Assembly (NCBI RefSeq): GCF_900129855.1
Contig: NZ_LT670819.1
Coordinates: 4,836,001 to 4,900,000 of the forward strand
Origin: Streptomyces sp. 3214.6
GTDB lineage: Bacteria; Actinomycetota; Actinomycetes; Streptomycetales; Streptomycetaceae
Reading direction: 5' to 3'
DNA: 64,000 nt
The position numbers and the translations under genes are program-made. The notes below the pieces were generated by a model. It was not told the DNA's origin, made no database searches, and worked only from the letters and a program-made list of their open reading frames with translations. Below, one piece after another: positions 33,401-40,614 of the stretch (its first letter is position 1; each line of letters begins with the position of its first letter).

Positions 33401-33855
33401 TTCAGCGGGGCACTGCCCGCGGCGCCGTCGCGGTAGCTGACGATCAGCCCGGTGCCCGACTTCTGGTGCTTCCGGTACGCGGTGGCGTTGAGTTCCTTGA
33501 GATCGAACAGCCGTTCGTCGACCTGGCCCTTGGCGATGAGCGGCTGGGCGTCGGACGGGAGCACCAGGGTGTGGTCCTTGGTCCGCTCGATCCTGACGGG
33601 TATGTGCTCGCGCCCCTTGCCGGGCACGATCCGCACGGGCTCCCCCGCCGCGCTCACACCGACCCGGTCACCCGTGATCAGGGTGATCCAGTGCGACACG
33701 GGTGCCACGGGGCCGTCGGCCTTCCCTATGCCGGCGGTCGGTAAGGCCGACCACGGGGTCGCGGCGGTGGCCGGAAGCGCGGTGACCACGCCCGCGGCCA
33801 GCACGAGCGCCGCTGCCATGACGACCCTGCCGGGTCCGTTGAGTCTCTTGCGCAA
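30472..33855 (-). CDS. Large secreted subtilisin-like peptidase (S8)
   Basis: This protein of about 1,127 residues has a signal peptide (VVMAAALVLAAGVVTALPAT), a propeptide of about 190 residues and an S8 catalytic domain. The triad is visible: Asp in VLDTGVDETHPD, His in GHGTHVASIA, Ser in GTSMATPHVAGAAAL, with the oxyanion Asn in AASGNSGP. About 600 residues of beta-rich domains follow, the architecture of large Streptomyces extracellular subtilases. I chose the TTG at 33855 because GGGGAGG lies four bases before it. An ATG at 33876 without a ribosome site is the main alternative, and an earlier one at 33906 is less likely. Confidence 0.9.
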   Translation of the reverse strand: MRKRLNGPGRVVMAAALVLAAGVVTALPATAATPWSALPTAGIGKADGPVAPVSHWITLITGDRVGVSAAGEPVRIVPGKGREHIPVRIERTKDHTLVLPSDAQPLIAKGQVDERLFDLKELNATAYRKHQKSGTGLIVSYRDGAAGSAPLKAARSLKSELREDGGATVRRSLPSIDAEAVTVSDAAAKDVWETLTRPAGGALAGQRTADPGLRRISLDGMRRASLDKSATQIGVPAARQAGYDGTGVRIAVLDTGVDETHPDLRGRQEAEQNFSASRDTKDRSGHGTHVASIAAGTGAKSGGTYEGVAPGARILDGKVLDDGGYGSDSEIVAGMEWAAAQHADIVNLSLGHQDFPGVDLVEEAVNRLSAERGILFVAASGNSGPEAGTIDSPGSAEAALSVGAVDGSDAAASFSGRGPAADGTVIKPDITAPGVDITAASAPGSVLAGRYGEQPPGYTTLSGTSMATPHVAGAAALLKQEHPDWTGARLKAALVASARPSGAGALAEGGGRVDVAAAIGQTAVSEPSSVAFARQNYPHADDAPAAKQLTYRNLGSEPVTFDLSVAATGPDGKPAPADMFTLDAQRLTVPANGTATVSLTADTRPGGDVNGVYTAVVTATGAAQTVRTTAAVEREVETYEVTVRHLGADGEPATTVYWPGLYPLSGLGVAGENYASSPSKGSYTVRVPKGDYYLDAMISGSDEVRSQITAPHFEVTKDTTVTLDARTAKPIDITGPDPAAERQSVDLYTELNTPDFGFSTGMAGTDFSTIRTAQLGPDFAAEGTLFQGFDAFDVNGTKEYRLSYGGKTTRLATGFERHPKTADLVKIDARLGSTVPGKQGMLTARPIIPDAFGSIFSPGVMRPLPVATTTYATTEASADWFTGLDQYDDTGSYPELSHGTGVQRYEAGKSYRHDLGIGVFGPALVTRESEGVTRNGDRITGCLSLLRDGTGNWSYGTDDTVSATLDRNGVEVASSPNLLGCGEGVTVPADSGDFKLTAKASRGGPAAAPIEVEATWTFASAHTKAEQALPISVVRFTPHLDGDSTVPAGAVTRVPVTVVGAAAEANLKSLTVEVSYDGTTWKKTPAGKLGIFVRNPAAGQSVSLRATVVDKQGNTLTQTIHNAFRGE

Positions 33856-34004
33856 CTGTCCTCCCCAGAGAGGCATTCGGGCACACGAGGAAACATGTGC
33901 CTCCACTGGGGACCGACGAGGTGGCCGTAGCGGAATGTTTCACTTCCAGTTCGCGAGGCGCGGCCGACACCGGCCGGGGGCGAGACCCTTTCCCCGGACA
34001 GGTC

Positions 34005-35651
34005 CTAGGCAAGCCAGGCCGTCGTGTCCGGGGCGAGTCGTCCGTCGTCGGCCAGCGGTGCGCTGCTCAGCAGCACCTCCCCCGGCGGCAGTGGCACCGG
34101 CTCGTCCGACAGGTTCGTCACGCAGCGCCAGCCGTCGCAGCGCGCGAAGGACAGCACGCCCGGCGGGGTTTCGAGCGCCCAGGTGAGCTCCTCGCCCTCC
34201 AGCAGCTTGCGGCGCAGCCGCAAAGCCGTGCGGTAGAGCTCCAGCGTGGAGCCCTCCACGCCGTCCTGTGCCTGGACGGCGTACCGTGCGAAGTACGGCG
34301 GCTGCGGCAGCCACGCGCCGGCCGCGCCGAAGCCGTACGACGGCCCCGTCGTCGTCCACGGCAGCGGCACCCGGCACCCGTCGCGGCCCTTGCTCGCGCG
34401 GCCCGTCTGCTCCCACAGCGGATCCTGCAGCACCTCCACGGGCAGGTCGGCGACCTCGGGCAGACCCAACTCCTCGCCCTGGTAGACGTACGACGAACCC
34501 GGCAGCGCCAGCATCAGCAGTGTCGCCGCGCGGGCCCGGCGCAGGCCGGCGCTCTCGTCGACATGCGGGGCGCGGCCGTCGGAGAGGAGCCAGGCGTTCT
34601 GGTCCGTGTCCGGCGGGAGCATGAGGCGGGAGGGGTGCCGGACGACGTCGTGGTTGGACAGGACCCAGGTCGCCGAGGCGCCGACGGCCCGGGCGGTGGC
34701 GAGGGAGTCCGCGATGACCGCCCGGATCTGTTCCGCGTCCCAACTCGCCTGTAGGTACTCGAAGTTTAAGGCCTGGTTGAGTTCGTCCGGGCGGGCGTAC
34801 AGCGCGCGGCGGGCGCCCGGGACCCAGGCCTCGGCGACGGCCGTGCGGGGCGGGCTGTAGGAGTCGAGGACGCGGCGCCAGTCACGGTAGATCTCATGGA
34901 CCTCGTCGCGGTCGTAGAAGGGATGGGTGCCGGGCGGAAGGTGTACGAGGGCCTGCTCGCCGCTGAGTTCGGGGTCGCCCAGGTCGCGCAGGGGGTCGGC
35001 GAGATCCTTGGCCAGGGCGTGGGCGACGTCGACGCGGAAGCCGTCGACGCCCCGGTCGGACCAGAAGCGCAGTGTGGTGCGGAAGTCCTCGCGGACCTCC
35101 TCGTGGTCCCAGTTGAGGTCGGGCTGCTCGCGCGTGAAGAGGTGCAGGTACCACTGGCCGTCGGGGACGCGCTGCCAGGCGCTGCCGCCGAAGACCGACT
35201 GCCAGTCGGTGGGCGGGAGTTCACCGCCCGGGCCGCGTCCGTCCCGGAAGACATAGCGGTCGCGGGCCGGGGAGCCGGGGCCGGCGGCCAGCGCCTCCTG
35301 GAACCAGACATGCCGGTGGGAGGTGTGGTTCGGCACGAGGTCGACGATCACCTTCAGGCCGAGCCGGTGGGCCTCGGCGGCGAGGGCGTCGAAGTCGGCG
35401 AGAGTGCCCAGCCGCGGATCGACGTCCCGGTAGTCGGCGACGTCGTAGCCGCCGTCGGCCAGCTCGGACGGATAGAACGGCGAGAGCCAGAGGGCGTCCA
35501 CGCCCAGGGCGGCCAGGTGGGGCAGTCGGTCGGTGACACCGCGCAGGTCACCGAGGCCGTCGCCGTCGGCGTCCGCGAAGCTGCGCGGATAGACCTGGTA
35601 GACGACGGCCTGACGCCACCAGTCAGGATTGTGGGAGGAGAAGTCGGTCAT
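34005..35651 (-). CDS. GH13 alpha-glucosidase (oligo-alpha-glucosidase type)
   Basis: This 548-residue intracellular enzyme of the AglA/MalL type hydrolyses alpha-glucosidic bonds of short oligosaccharides. Landmarks are WWRQAVVYQVYPRSFADADG at the start, DLVPNHTS (region I), DGFRVDVAHAL (nucleophile Asp), TAVAEAWVPG (acid/base Glu) and WVLSNHDVVRH (region IV Asp). No signal peptide is present. No maltose ABC transporter genes lie next to it, unlike the arrangement common for aglA-type genes. Upstream (35652-35901) a short imperfect inverted repeat GGAA-N7-TTCC lies at 35701-35715; a repressor site there is possible. The ATG has no clear ribosome site, so it may be leaderless. Confidence 0.92.
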   Translation of the reverse strand: MTDFSSHNPDWWRQAVVYQVYPRSFADADGDGLGDLRGVTDRLPHLAALGVDALWLSPFYPSELADGGYDVADYRDVDPRLGTLADFDALAAEAHRLGLKVIVDLVPNHTSHRHVWFQEALAAGPGSPARDRYVFRDGRGPGGELPPTDWQSVFGGSAWQRVPDGQWYLHLFTREQPDLNWDHEEVREDFRTTLRFWSDRGVDGFRVDVAHALAKDLADPLRDLGDPELSGEQALVHLPPGTHPFYDRDEVHEIYRDWRRVLDSYSPPRTAVAEAWVPGARRALYARPDELNQALNFEYLQASWDAEQIRAVIADSLATARAVGASATWVLSNHDVVRHPSRLMLPPDTDQNAWLLSDGRAPHVDESAGLRRARAATLLMLALPGSSYVYQGEELGLPEVADLPVEVLQDPLWEQTGRASKGRDGCRVPLPWTTTGPSYGFGAAGAWLPQPPYFARYAVQAQDGVEGSTLELYRTALRLRRKLLEGEELTWALETPPGVLSFARCDGWRCVTNLSDEPVPLPPGEVLLSSAPLADDGRLAPDTTAWLA

Positions 35652-35901
35652 GGGGAGATGACTGTCCAGATTGCCGGGAAGGCGAACACCCGGACCATTC
35701 GGAACAGATCATTCCGTACGCGGGGAAAATGTGACGAAGATTTGAACTCGACTGCGTTTGGAGCAGGTTGACAGCGATCTGGCGTCCACACGACGATGGG
35801 GCCACATCGTGGCGCCCGTGACCGGCGGGCCACGTGTTTCTTCTGATCTGACCAATCGGATCCGACCGACCAGCCCTGGCACTCGCCAAGATGGGAATCA
35901 C

Positions 35902-36870
35902 ATGTCGATAGCGAGACGTGTCACCGTACGCCGCCTGGTGGGGACGGGCGCCGCTTCGCTCACCCTGTGCGCCGCCTCCGTCGCCGCCGCCTCCGGGGCC
36001 TTCGCCGGCACCGGGACGCCCGGCGGCGACGGCTGGAAGTCCGGCGGCCAGTACCAGCCGGGTACCGGCGCGGGCACCGAGACAGGCACCGACCGCTGCC
36101 AGTTCTCGCTCGACGGCACGAAGTTCTTCGACTCCGTCCGCGTCGACGACCAGAATCTCAAGCCCAGCAAGGACGGCAAGGTCCACATCACGGTCCGCGC
36201 CGCCGGCGACGCCTCCACCTGCACCGCCTCCCTCGCCTCCTACCTCGCCCACGGCGCCAGCTTCGCCACCTCGGGCGAGCAGGTCTTCGTCGACTTCGAC
36301 AGCGTGACGGTCAAGCCGGGGCAGACCGACACCCTCGACATCGCCGTGCCCGACGCCGGCTGCTACGCGCAGATCGACCTCTACCGGGGCGCGGTCAAGT
36401 TCGACGGCAAGCTCGACGCGAAGGACGGCTTCGTCCACGGGGACCTGCCCAAGGGGCCGGACCACCCGGTCATCAAGGACAAGCTGATCGCGGCCTGGAA
36501 CGGCGGCACGAAGGACTGCACGGTCACCGAGCAGCCGCCGTCGTCCCCGCCGGCCGGCGGTGGCGGAACGCCGTCGACGCCGTCCTCCCCGTCGCCGTCG
36601 CAGCCGACGGAGCCGTCGCAGTCGCCGTCCACGAGCACGTCCGCGTCGCCGTCGCCGTCCGCGTCGGAGTCGGAGTCGGGCACGCCGTCGCCGTCCGCGT
36701 CCGAGTCGACCGCCCCGCCGGCGGCCACGCCGAACGGCGGCGGCGGCGGCCTCGCGGAGACCGGCGCCAGCAGCAACACTCCGTTGATCGCGGGTGGGGC
36801 CGCCGCCCTGCTGGCGGGCGGCGCGGCCATCGTCGTCGCGACCCGCCGCCGGAAGGCGCTGCGCGGCTGA
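35902..36870 (+). CDS. LAETG-anchored secreted surface protein (sortase E type)
   Basis: This 322-residue protein has a signal peptide (VGTGAASLTLCAASVAAASG), a globular domain (residues about 60-215; CQFSLDGTKFFDSVRVDDQN ... CYAQIDLYRGAVKFDGKLDA) with several Cys that could pair, a Ser/Pro/Thr/Glu-rich stalk and a C-terminal sorting signal. The signal is LAETG, then a hydrophobic segment (LIAGGAAALLAGGAAIVVA) and a basic tail TRRRK. Streptomyces class E sortases use LAxTG, so it is predicted to be attached to peptidoglycan. A TTGACA at 35768 is a possible promoter -35, about 130 bp upstream of the start. The ligand of the domain is unknown. Confidence 0.88.
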   Translation: MSIARRVTVRRLVGTGAASLTLCAASVAAASGAFAGTGTPGGDGWKSGGQYQPGTGAGTETGTDRCQFSLDGTKFFDSVRVDDQNLKPSKDGKVHITVRAAGDASTCTASLASYLAHGASFATSGEQVFVDFDSVTVKPGQTDTLDIAVPDAGCYAQIDLYRGAVKFDGKLDAKDGFVHGDLPKGPDHPVIKDKLIAAWNGGTKDCTVTEQPPSSPPAGGGGTPSTPSSPSPSQPTEPSQSPSTSTSASPSPSASESESGTPSPSASESTAPPAATPNGGGGGLAETGASSNTPLIAGGAAALLAGGAAIVVATRRRKALRG

Positions 36871-36878
36871 CACGCGCG

Positions 36879-36957
36879 TCGGGGGTCCGGGGGCTCTGCC
36901 CCCAGACCCCCGTTCGGCCTTTGAAGGGCCTCGTCCTCAATCGCCGGACAGGCTGAG
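36879..36957. repeat. Dispersed Streptomyces palindromic repeat unit
   Basis: It begins with a hairpin (GGGGGTCCGGGGGC pairing with GCCCCCAGACCCCC at 36881-36911, one mismatch), then a conserved-looking tail with CCTCAATCGCCGGACAGGCTGA. I recognise this hairpin-plus-tail pattern from many intergenic copies in Streptomyces chromosomes. It may also terminate the surface-protein gene. It sits between two plus-strand genes. Confidence 0.7.
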
Positions 36958-36976
36958 AGGGCGCTACGGTGGCCGC

Positions 36977-37333
36977 ATGGCCGACACCCACCGCGTTTCA
37001 GGCGGGCCGGAAGACGTCGTCGAGGCCGCATTCCGTCACTACAGGGCCCAGGACCGCGACGCGGCCCTGCCGCTGTACGCCGACGACTTCACCTTCACCA
37101 GCCCCTACGACGACCACATCGACAAGGCCGCGTTCTTCGAGCGCTGCTTCCCGACGGCCGACCGGATGACGGAGCAGCGGCTGCTGCGGGTCACCCCGGC
37201 AGACGCGGAACTGGTCTTCGCGTACTACGAGTACGTACTCGCCACGGGCGCCAGACACCGCAACGTCGAGGCGATCACCGTCCGGGACGGCCTCATCCGG
37301 GAGGTGCAGGTCTTCTTCGGCGGCCAGGTGTGA
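36977..37333 (+). CDS. SnoaL/nuclear transport factor 2-like protein
   Basis: This 118-residue alpha+beta-barrel protein of the SnoaL/NTF2 superfamily reads EDVVEAAFRHYRAQDRDAAL, LYADDFTFTSPYDDHIDKAA, ending NVEAITVRDGLIREVQVFFG. Members act as small-molecule isomerases, cyclases or ligand binders; these residues do not select one. The ATG is 20 bp after the dispersed repeat. A ribosome site GGTGG is weak. It converges on the nucleoside hydrolase gene 34 bp away. Confidence 0.8.
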   Translation: MADTHRVSGGPEDVVEAAFRHYRAQDRDAALPLYADDFTFTSPYDDHIDKAAFFERCFPTADRMTEQRLLRVTPADAELVFAYYEYVLATGARHRNVEAITVRDGLIREVQVFFGGQV

Positions 37334-37366
37334 GCCGGTGCACCGGCTCACCGCCCACTACGTGTC

Positions 37367-38329
37367 CTAGGGGCCCTCGACCGTCGTCAGCCACAGCTTC
37401 ACGTAGCGCTCCACGTCCACGTCCAACGCCACGTCCACGCGGGGCTGTTCGCGTACGCCCTCGTGGATCTCGGCCTCGCCGGGGCGTGGGCGGCGGTCGA
37501 CGATCGTCTGGCCGCGGGCCGGGCCGGGGGCGAGGGAGACCTCGACCGGGAGGAGCTCGGTGGTCAGGCCCGCCGGGTCGGCGACCGCGCAGACCGCGCC
37601 CGCGTCGCCGAGGCCTCCGGTGGGGGTGGGGTCGCCGGAGGTGGCCGGGTCGCGGTGGGCGAGGAGGTCGCCCGCGAGGCGCAGGCGGGGCTCGCCGCTC
37701 GCCCGCAGCCGTGCCACGTCCGCCGCCGGGACCAGGACCCGCTTGAAGACGTCCAGGCCGTACATCGTGATCGGCACCCCGGCGGTGAGCAGGACCGCCG
37801 CCGCCTCCGGGTCGTGCCACACGTTGAACTCCGCGACCGGCGTGGCGTTCCCGGTCGTCACCGCGCCGCCCATGAACACGATCCGCTCGATGTTGCGGAC
37901 CACCTCCGGGTGCGTACGCAGCAGCAGCGCGATGTTCGTCAGCGGCGCGGTGGGGATCAGCGTCACCGGGCGCGGGGAGGCGAGGATCTCGCGGCGCAGC
38001 AACGTCACCGCGTCGACGTCCACCGGCCTGCGGGTCGGCGCGGGCAGGCCCAGGTCCCCCATGCCGTCCTCCCCGTGCACATGCCGGGCCACGCGGACCG
38101 GTTCGATCAGCGGGCGCTCGGCGCCCCGGGCGACCGGGATGTCCCCGGCGCCCGCGTGCTCCAGCACGGTCAGCGTGTTGCGGACCACGCCGTCCACGTC
38201 CGTGTTGCCGGCCACACAGGTCACCGCCCGCACGTCCAGGCCGGGATGGCGGACGGCGAACAGCAGGGCGAGGGCGTCGTCGACACCCGTGTCGCAGTCG
38301 ATGATCACGGGAATGGGCTGCTCGGTCAC
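37367..38329 (-). CDS. Inosine-uridine-preferring nucleoside hydrolase
   Basis: This 320-residue enzyme cleaves the N-glycosidic bond of ribonucleosides to free base and ribose for salvage. The N-terminal PVIIDCDTGVDDALAL holds the Ca-binding DxDxxxDD cluster; VTLIPTAPLTNIALLL, ERIVFMGGAV and FNVWHDPEAA add the other conserved parts (Asn and Asp near the site). The GTG start at 38329 has AAGGAG six bases upstream, better than any earlier start. The family is tetrameric and cytoplasmic. The upstream 300 bp (38330-38630) contain only the short tandem repeat described below and no gene. Confidence 0.93.
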   Translation of the reverse strand: MTEQPIPVIIDCDTGVDDALALLFAVRHPGLDVRAVTCVAGNTDVDGVVRNTLTVLEHAGAGDIPVARGAERPLIEPVRVARHVHGEDGMGDLGLPAPTRRPVDVDAVTLLRREILASPRPVTLIPTAPLTNIALLLRTHPEVVRNIERIVFMGGAVTTGNATPVAEFNVWHDPEAAAVLLTAGVPITMYGLDVFKRVLVPAADVARLRASGEPRLRLAGDLLAHRDPATSGDPTPTGGLGDAGAVCAVADPAGLTTELLPVEVSLAPGPARGQTIVDRRPRPGEAEIHEGVREQPRVDVALDVDVERYVKLWLTTVEGP

Positions 38330-38442
38330 CTGATACTCCTTCCGCACCACGGTCGTTCCCGACCCTATGCGGGCGCGTCCCCTTCCCACACCCCGGCACC
38401 ACGGGCCGCCACCCGTCGCCGAGGTCGAGCCCCGCAAGCCGG

Positions 38443-38503
38443 CCACCCGCGCCCGGCCACCCGCGCCCGCCACCCGCCACCCGCCACCCGCCACCCGCCC
38501 GCA
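38443..38503. repeat. CCACCCG-type seven-base tandem repeat
   Basis: Two copies of CCACCCGCGCC are followed by several copies of CGCCACC (in the frame CCCGCCACCCGCCACC). It lies in the intergenic region upstream of the nucleoside hydrolase and the following lipoprotein. The unit length of seven would not keep a reading frame, so it is non-coding. Confidence 0.7.
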
Positions 38504-38630
38504 GCAACGCCGGTAACCCGTACGGCCCGCCGCGCTGGTCGCGCCGTGGCGGCGGTGTTGCCGTGAAGGGAGGCACCCCCCGCACCCCCGCGCCCCGGCA
38601 TCCCCGCGCGTACTCCTGGAGGCACCCCCG

Positions 38631-39452
38631 ATGGCCCGTCGTAGCCGTGGTCGTACCCGTCGCCGTACCCGTGGTCGTACCGTCCTGGCCTCCACCCTCC
38701 TCCTCGGCACCGTCGCCGCCGTCGCCGCCGGCTGCGCCACCCTCGGTCTGGAGCACCCGCCGACCGCCGCCCCCGCCATCCCCACCGTCGCGCGGACGTC
38801 GGCCAAACCCACCGGGCCGGCCACCGCCCCCGGCCTCACCGAGACGCAGGCGCACGCCGCTCTCATCACCGACACCGACCTCGGCGCGCCCTGGATCCCC
38901 ACGCGCGGCGCGGCCACCTGGCGGGACGGGATGCTCAAGGCGACCACCTCCACCCCCGCCTGCCAGAAGCTCCTGGACGCCCTCTACACCGACGAACTGC
39001 TCGGCGGACCCGCCCGCGCGGTCGTCGGACTCGACGACCCCGACACCGGGGCCCAGCTCCGCTACCAGCTCACCGGCAACAGCCCGGCAGCCGTGGACCG
39101 CACGCTGGCCTGGCTGAAGACGATGCCGCGGACGTGCGCCCGGTTCGCGGCCAAGGCCACCGGCGACACCGTGCTGGACGTGCAGGTCTCCGACCTGGCG
39201 CTGCCGAAGGTGGGCGACGTCCGCCAGGGCCTGCGCGTGACCCTGACGGTCTGGGCGACGGCCGAGGAGAACCCCGGCGGCGATCCGACCGTCCTCACCC
39301 TGGACGTGGCCGCCGTCCGCGCCGGCGAGGACGCCTTCGCCCTCACCAACGGCGGCCTCGCCGACGCCCCGAACGCGGCGACCCAGGCGGCCGTCCAGCT
39401 CGGCGTACGGCGGCTGGCGGACGTCAGGAAGCAGGGGAAGGTGCAGGTCTGA
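38631..39452 (+). CDS. Lipoprotein of unknown function (273 aa)
   Basis: This 273-residue lipoprotein has a very Arg-rich start (RRSRGRTRRRTRGRT), a signal peptide and lipobox VAAGC (Cys at about 35). The mature part has a Pro/Ala/Thr spacer and a domain of about 200 residues (GLTETQAHAALITDTDLGAP; LRYQLTGNSPAAVDRTLAWL; LPKVGDVRQGLRVTLTVWAT) like the sensor-type exported domains often seen with Streptomyces kinases or regulators. I cannot name it. Start and lipobox are sound. Confidence 0.75.
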   Translation: MARRSRGRTRRRTRGRTVLASTLLLGTVAAVAAGCATLGLEHPPTAAPAIPTVARTSAKPTGPATAPGLTETQAHAALITDTDLGAPWIPTRGAATWRDGMLKATTSTPACQKLLDALYTDELLGGPARAVVGLDDPDTGAQLRYQLTGNSPAAVDRTLAWLKTMPRTCARFAAKATGDTVLDVQVSDLALPKVGDVRQGLRVTLTVWATAEENPGGDPTVLTLDVAAVRAGEDAFALTNGGLADAPNAATQAAVQLGVRRLADVRKQGKVQV

Positions 39453-39520
39453 GAAACGGGAGACGGGCTGGTCCAGGGGACAGGCAGGTCCAGGAGACGG
39501 GCGCGTATGACGACCGCGGC

Positions 39521-40300
39521 TCAGACGGTCGAGTCGTCGTCGAAGCGGGTCCGCTGGGCGACCACCTCGTGGGCCAGCTCCAGCACCGACCGGCCCTTCG
39601 CGAAGGCCTGGCCCCGCAGCCGTGCCAGCGCCTCGTCCGCGGCGACGCCGAGCTGCGCCATGACCATGCCGACGGCCCGGTACACCTCGCCGTGGTCGGT
39701 GGCCAGCGGACTCAGCCAGAAGCCCGCGCCGTCGGCAGCGCCCCCACCGTCCGGGCCGTCCGCTCCGCCTTCGCCGCCCTCGCCGCCGCTCCGTCCGGCC
39801 CACGGCAGGGCCACCAGCGCCGCCGTCACCACGTCCGCCACCATCCGCGCCGTGCGGACCTCGTCCCCGGCGAGCTCGCCGGGGACGTCCCGGTACAGGT
39901 CGAGGGTGCCCACGCACACCGCGCGGTCGCCCAGGGGCAGCGCGTACACCGACCGCACCCCGGCGGCAGCCGCCTGCTGGGCGTACACCGGCCAGCGGAC
40001 GGCGTCCCGGTCCGAGGTCAGGTCCGGGGCGACGACCACCGAACCGGTCTCCGCGGCCTCCAGACAGGGGCCGTCCCCGAGGCTCACCTGCATCTCCATC
40101 ACATACGCGGCCCGTCCGCCGCTCGCCCCCAGCGGTACGGGCATCCCGTCACCGACCAGCGACACGCTCGCGCCGCTCACCGGCAGCAACTTCAGCACCG
40201 CCTCGCACAGCCTCTGCGGCACGTCCTGCGGACCGGCCCCGCGTAGCTCCAGGGAGATGACGTCTGCGACCCGTTTCCGCTCCTGGTCGCCCACGGCCAT
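39521..40300 (-). CDS. GAF-ANTAR RNA-binding regulator
   Basis: This 259-residue protein has a GAF sensory domain (residues about 10-165; VSLGDGPCLEAAETGSVVVA) joined by a Gly/Ala linker to an ANTAR domain (about 200-250; VYRAVGMVMAQLGVAADEAL, RLRGQAFAKGRSVLELA). ANTAR proteins bind paired hexaloop RNA hairpins to prevent termination. There is no receiver domain, so the GAF part should be the signal input. I see no ANTAR-type hairpin pair beside it. The upstream gap 40301-40383 is empty. Confidence 0.92.
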   Translation of the reverse strand: MAVGDQERKRVADVISLELRGAGPQDVPQRLCEAVLKLLPVSGASVSLVGDGMPVPLGASGGRAAYVMEMQVSLGDGPCLEAAETGSVVVAPDLTSDRDAVRWPVYAQQAAAAGVRSVYALPLGDRAVCVGTLDLYRDVPGELAGDEVRTARMVADVVTAALVALPWAGRSGGEGGEGGADGPDGGGAADGAGFWLSPLATDHGEVYRAVGMVMAQLGVAADEALARLRGQAFAKGRSVLELAHEVVAQRTRFDDDSTV

Positions 40301-40383
40301 CGCCTCCGTCCACGGGCCCGCTCACATCCTGTGGCCGCCGGGTACCCCCCGCCCGCCGGGGAAACCGGTATCCGCCAAGGCTC

Positions 40384-40614
40384 CTACGGCTGCTCGTACG
40401 GGTCCGCGGGCTGCGCCCCGACGCCCTGCGCGGCCCGCTGGGCGGCCTCACGGCCGGCGCTGTAGGAGCCGAGGGCGGGAGGCGGGAACAGGAGCAGCGC
40501 GAGCGCGGGGAGCACGAGCAGCCCGGCCACGGCTGGCTCTCGCTCAGCCAACCGGGTATCGGTCACAAGAACCTGAACGCTCTCGTACACCTGTGAGCCG
40601 GCGCTCTCCGTCAC
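40384..40614 (-). CDS. Possible small membrane protein (76 aa)
   Basis: A GTG starts inside the stop of the MFS gene (GTGA overlap) and gives 76 residues with one TM helix (AGLLVLPALALLLFPPPAL) and a polar C-terminus (GREAAQRAAQGVGAQPADPY). The overlap suggests coupled translation with the exporter, but there is no homologue I recognise and it could be spurious. Confidence 0.35.
   Translation of the reverse strand: MTESAGSQVYESVQVLVTDTRLAEREPAVAGLLVLPALALLLFPPPALGSYSAGREAAQRAAQGVGAQPADPYEQP

Noticed and set aside
38443..38503. Short repeats as a possible CRISPR array
   Set aside because: Seven-base units without spacers and no cas genes; simple tandem repeats only.
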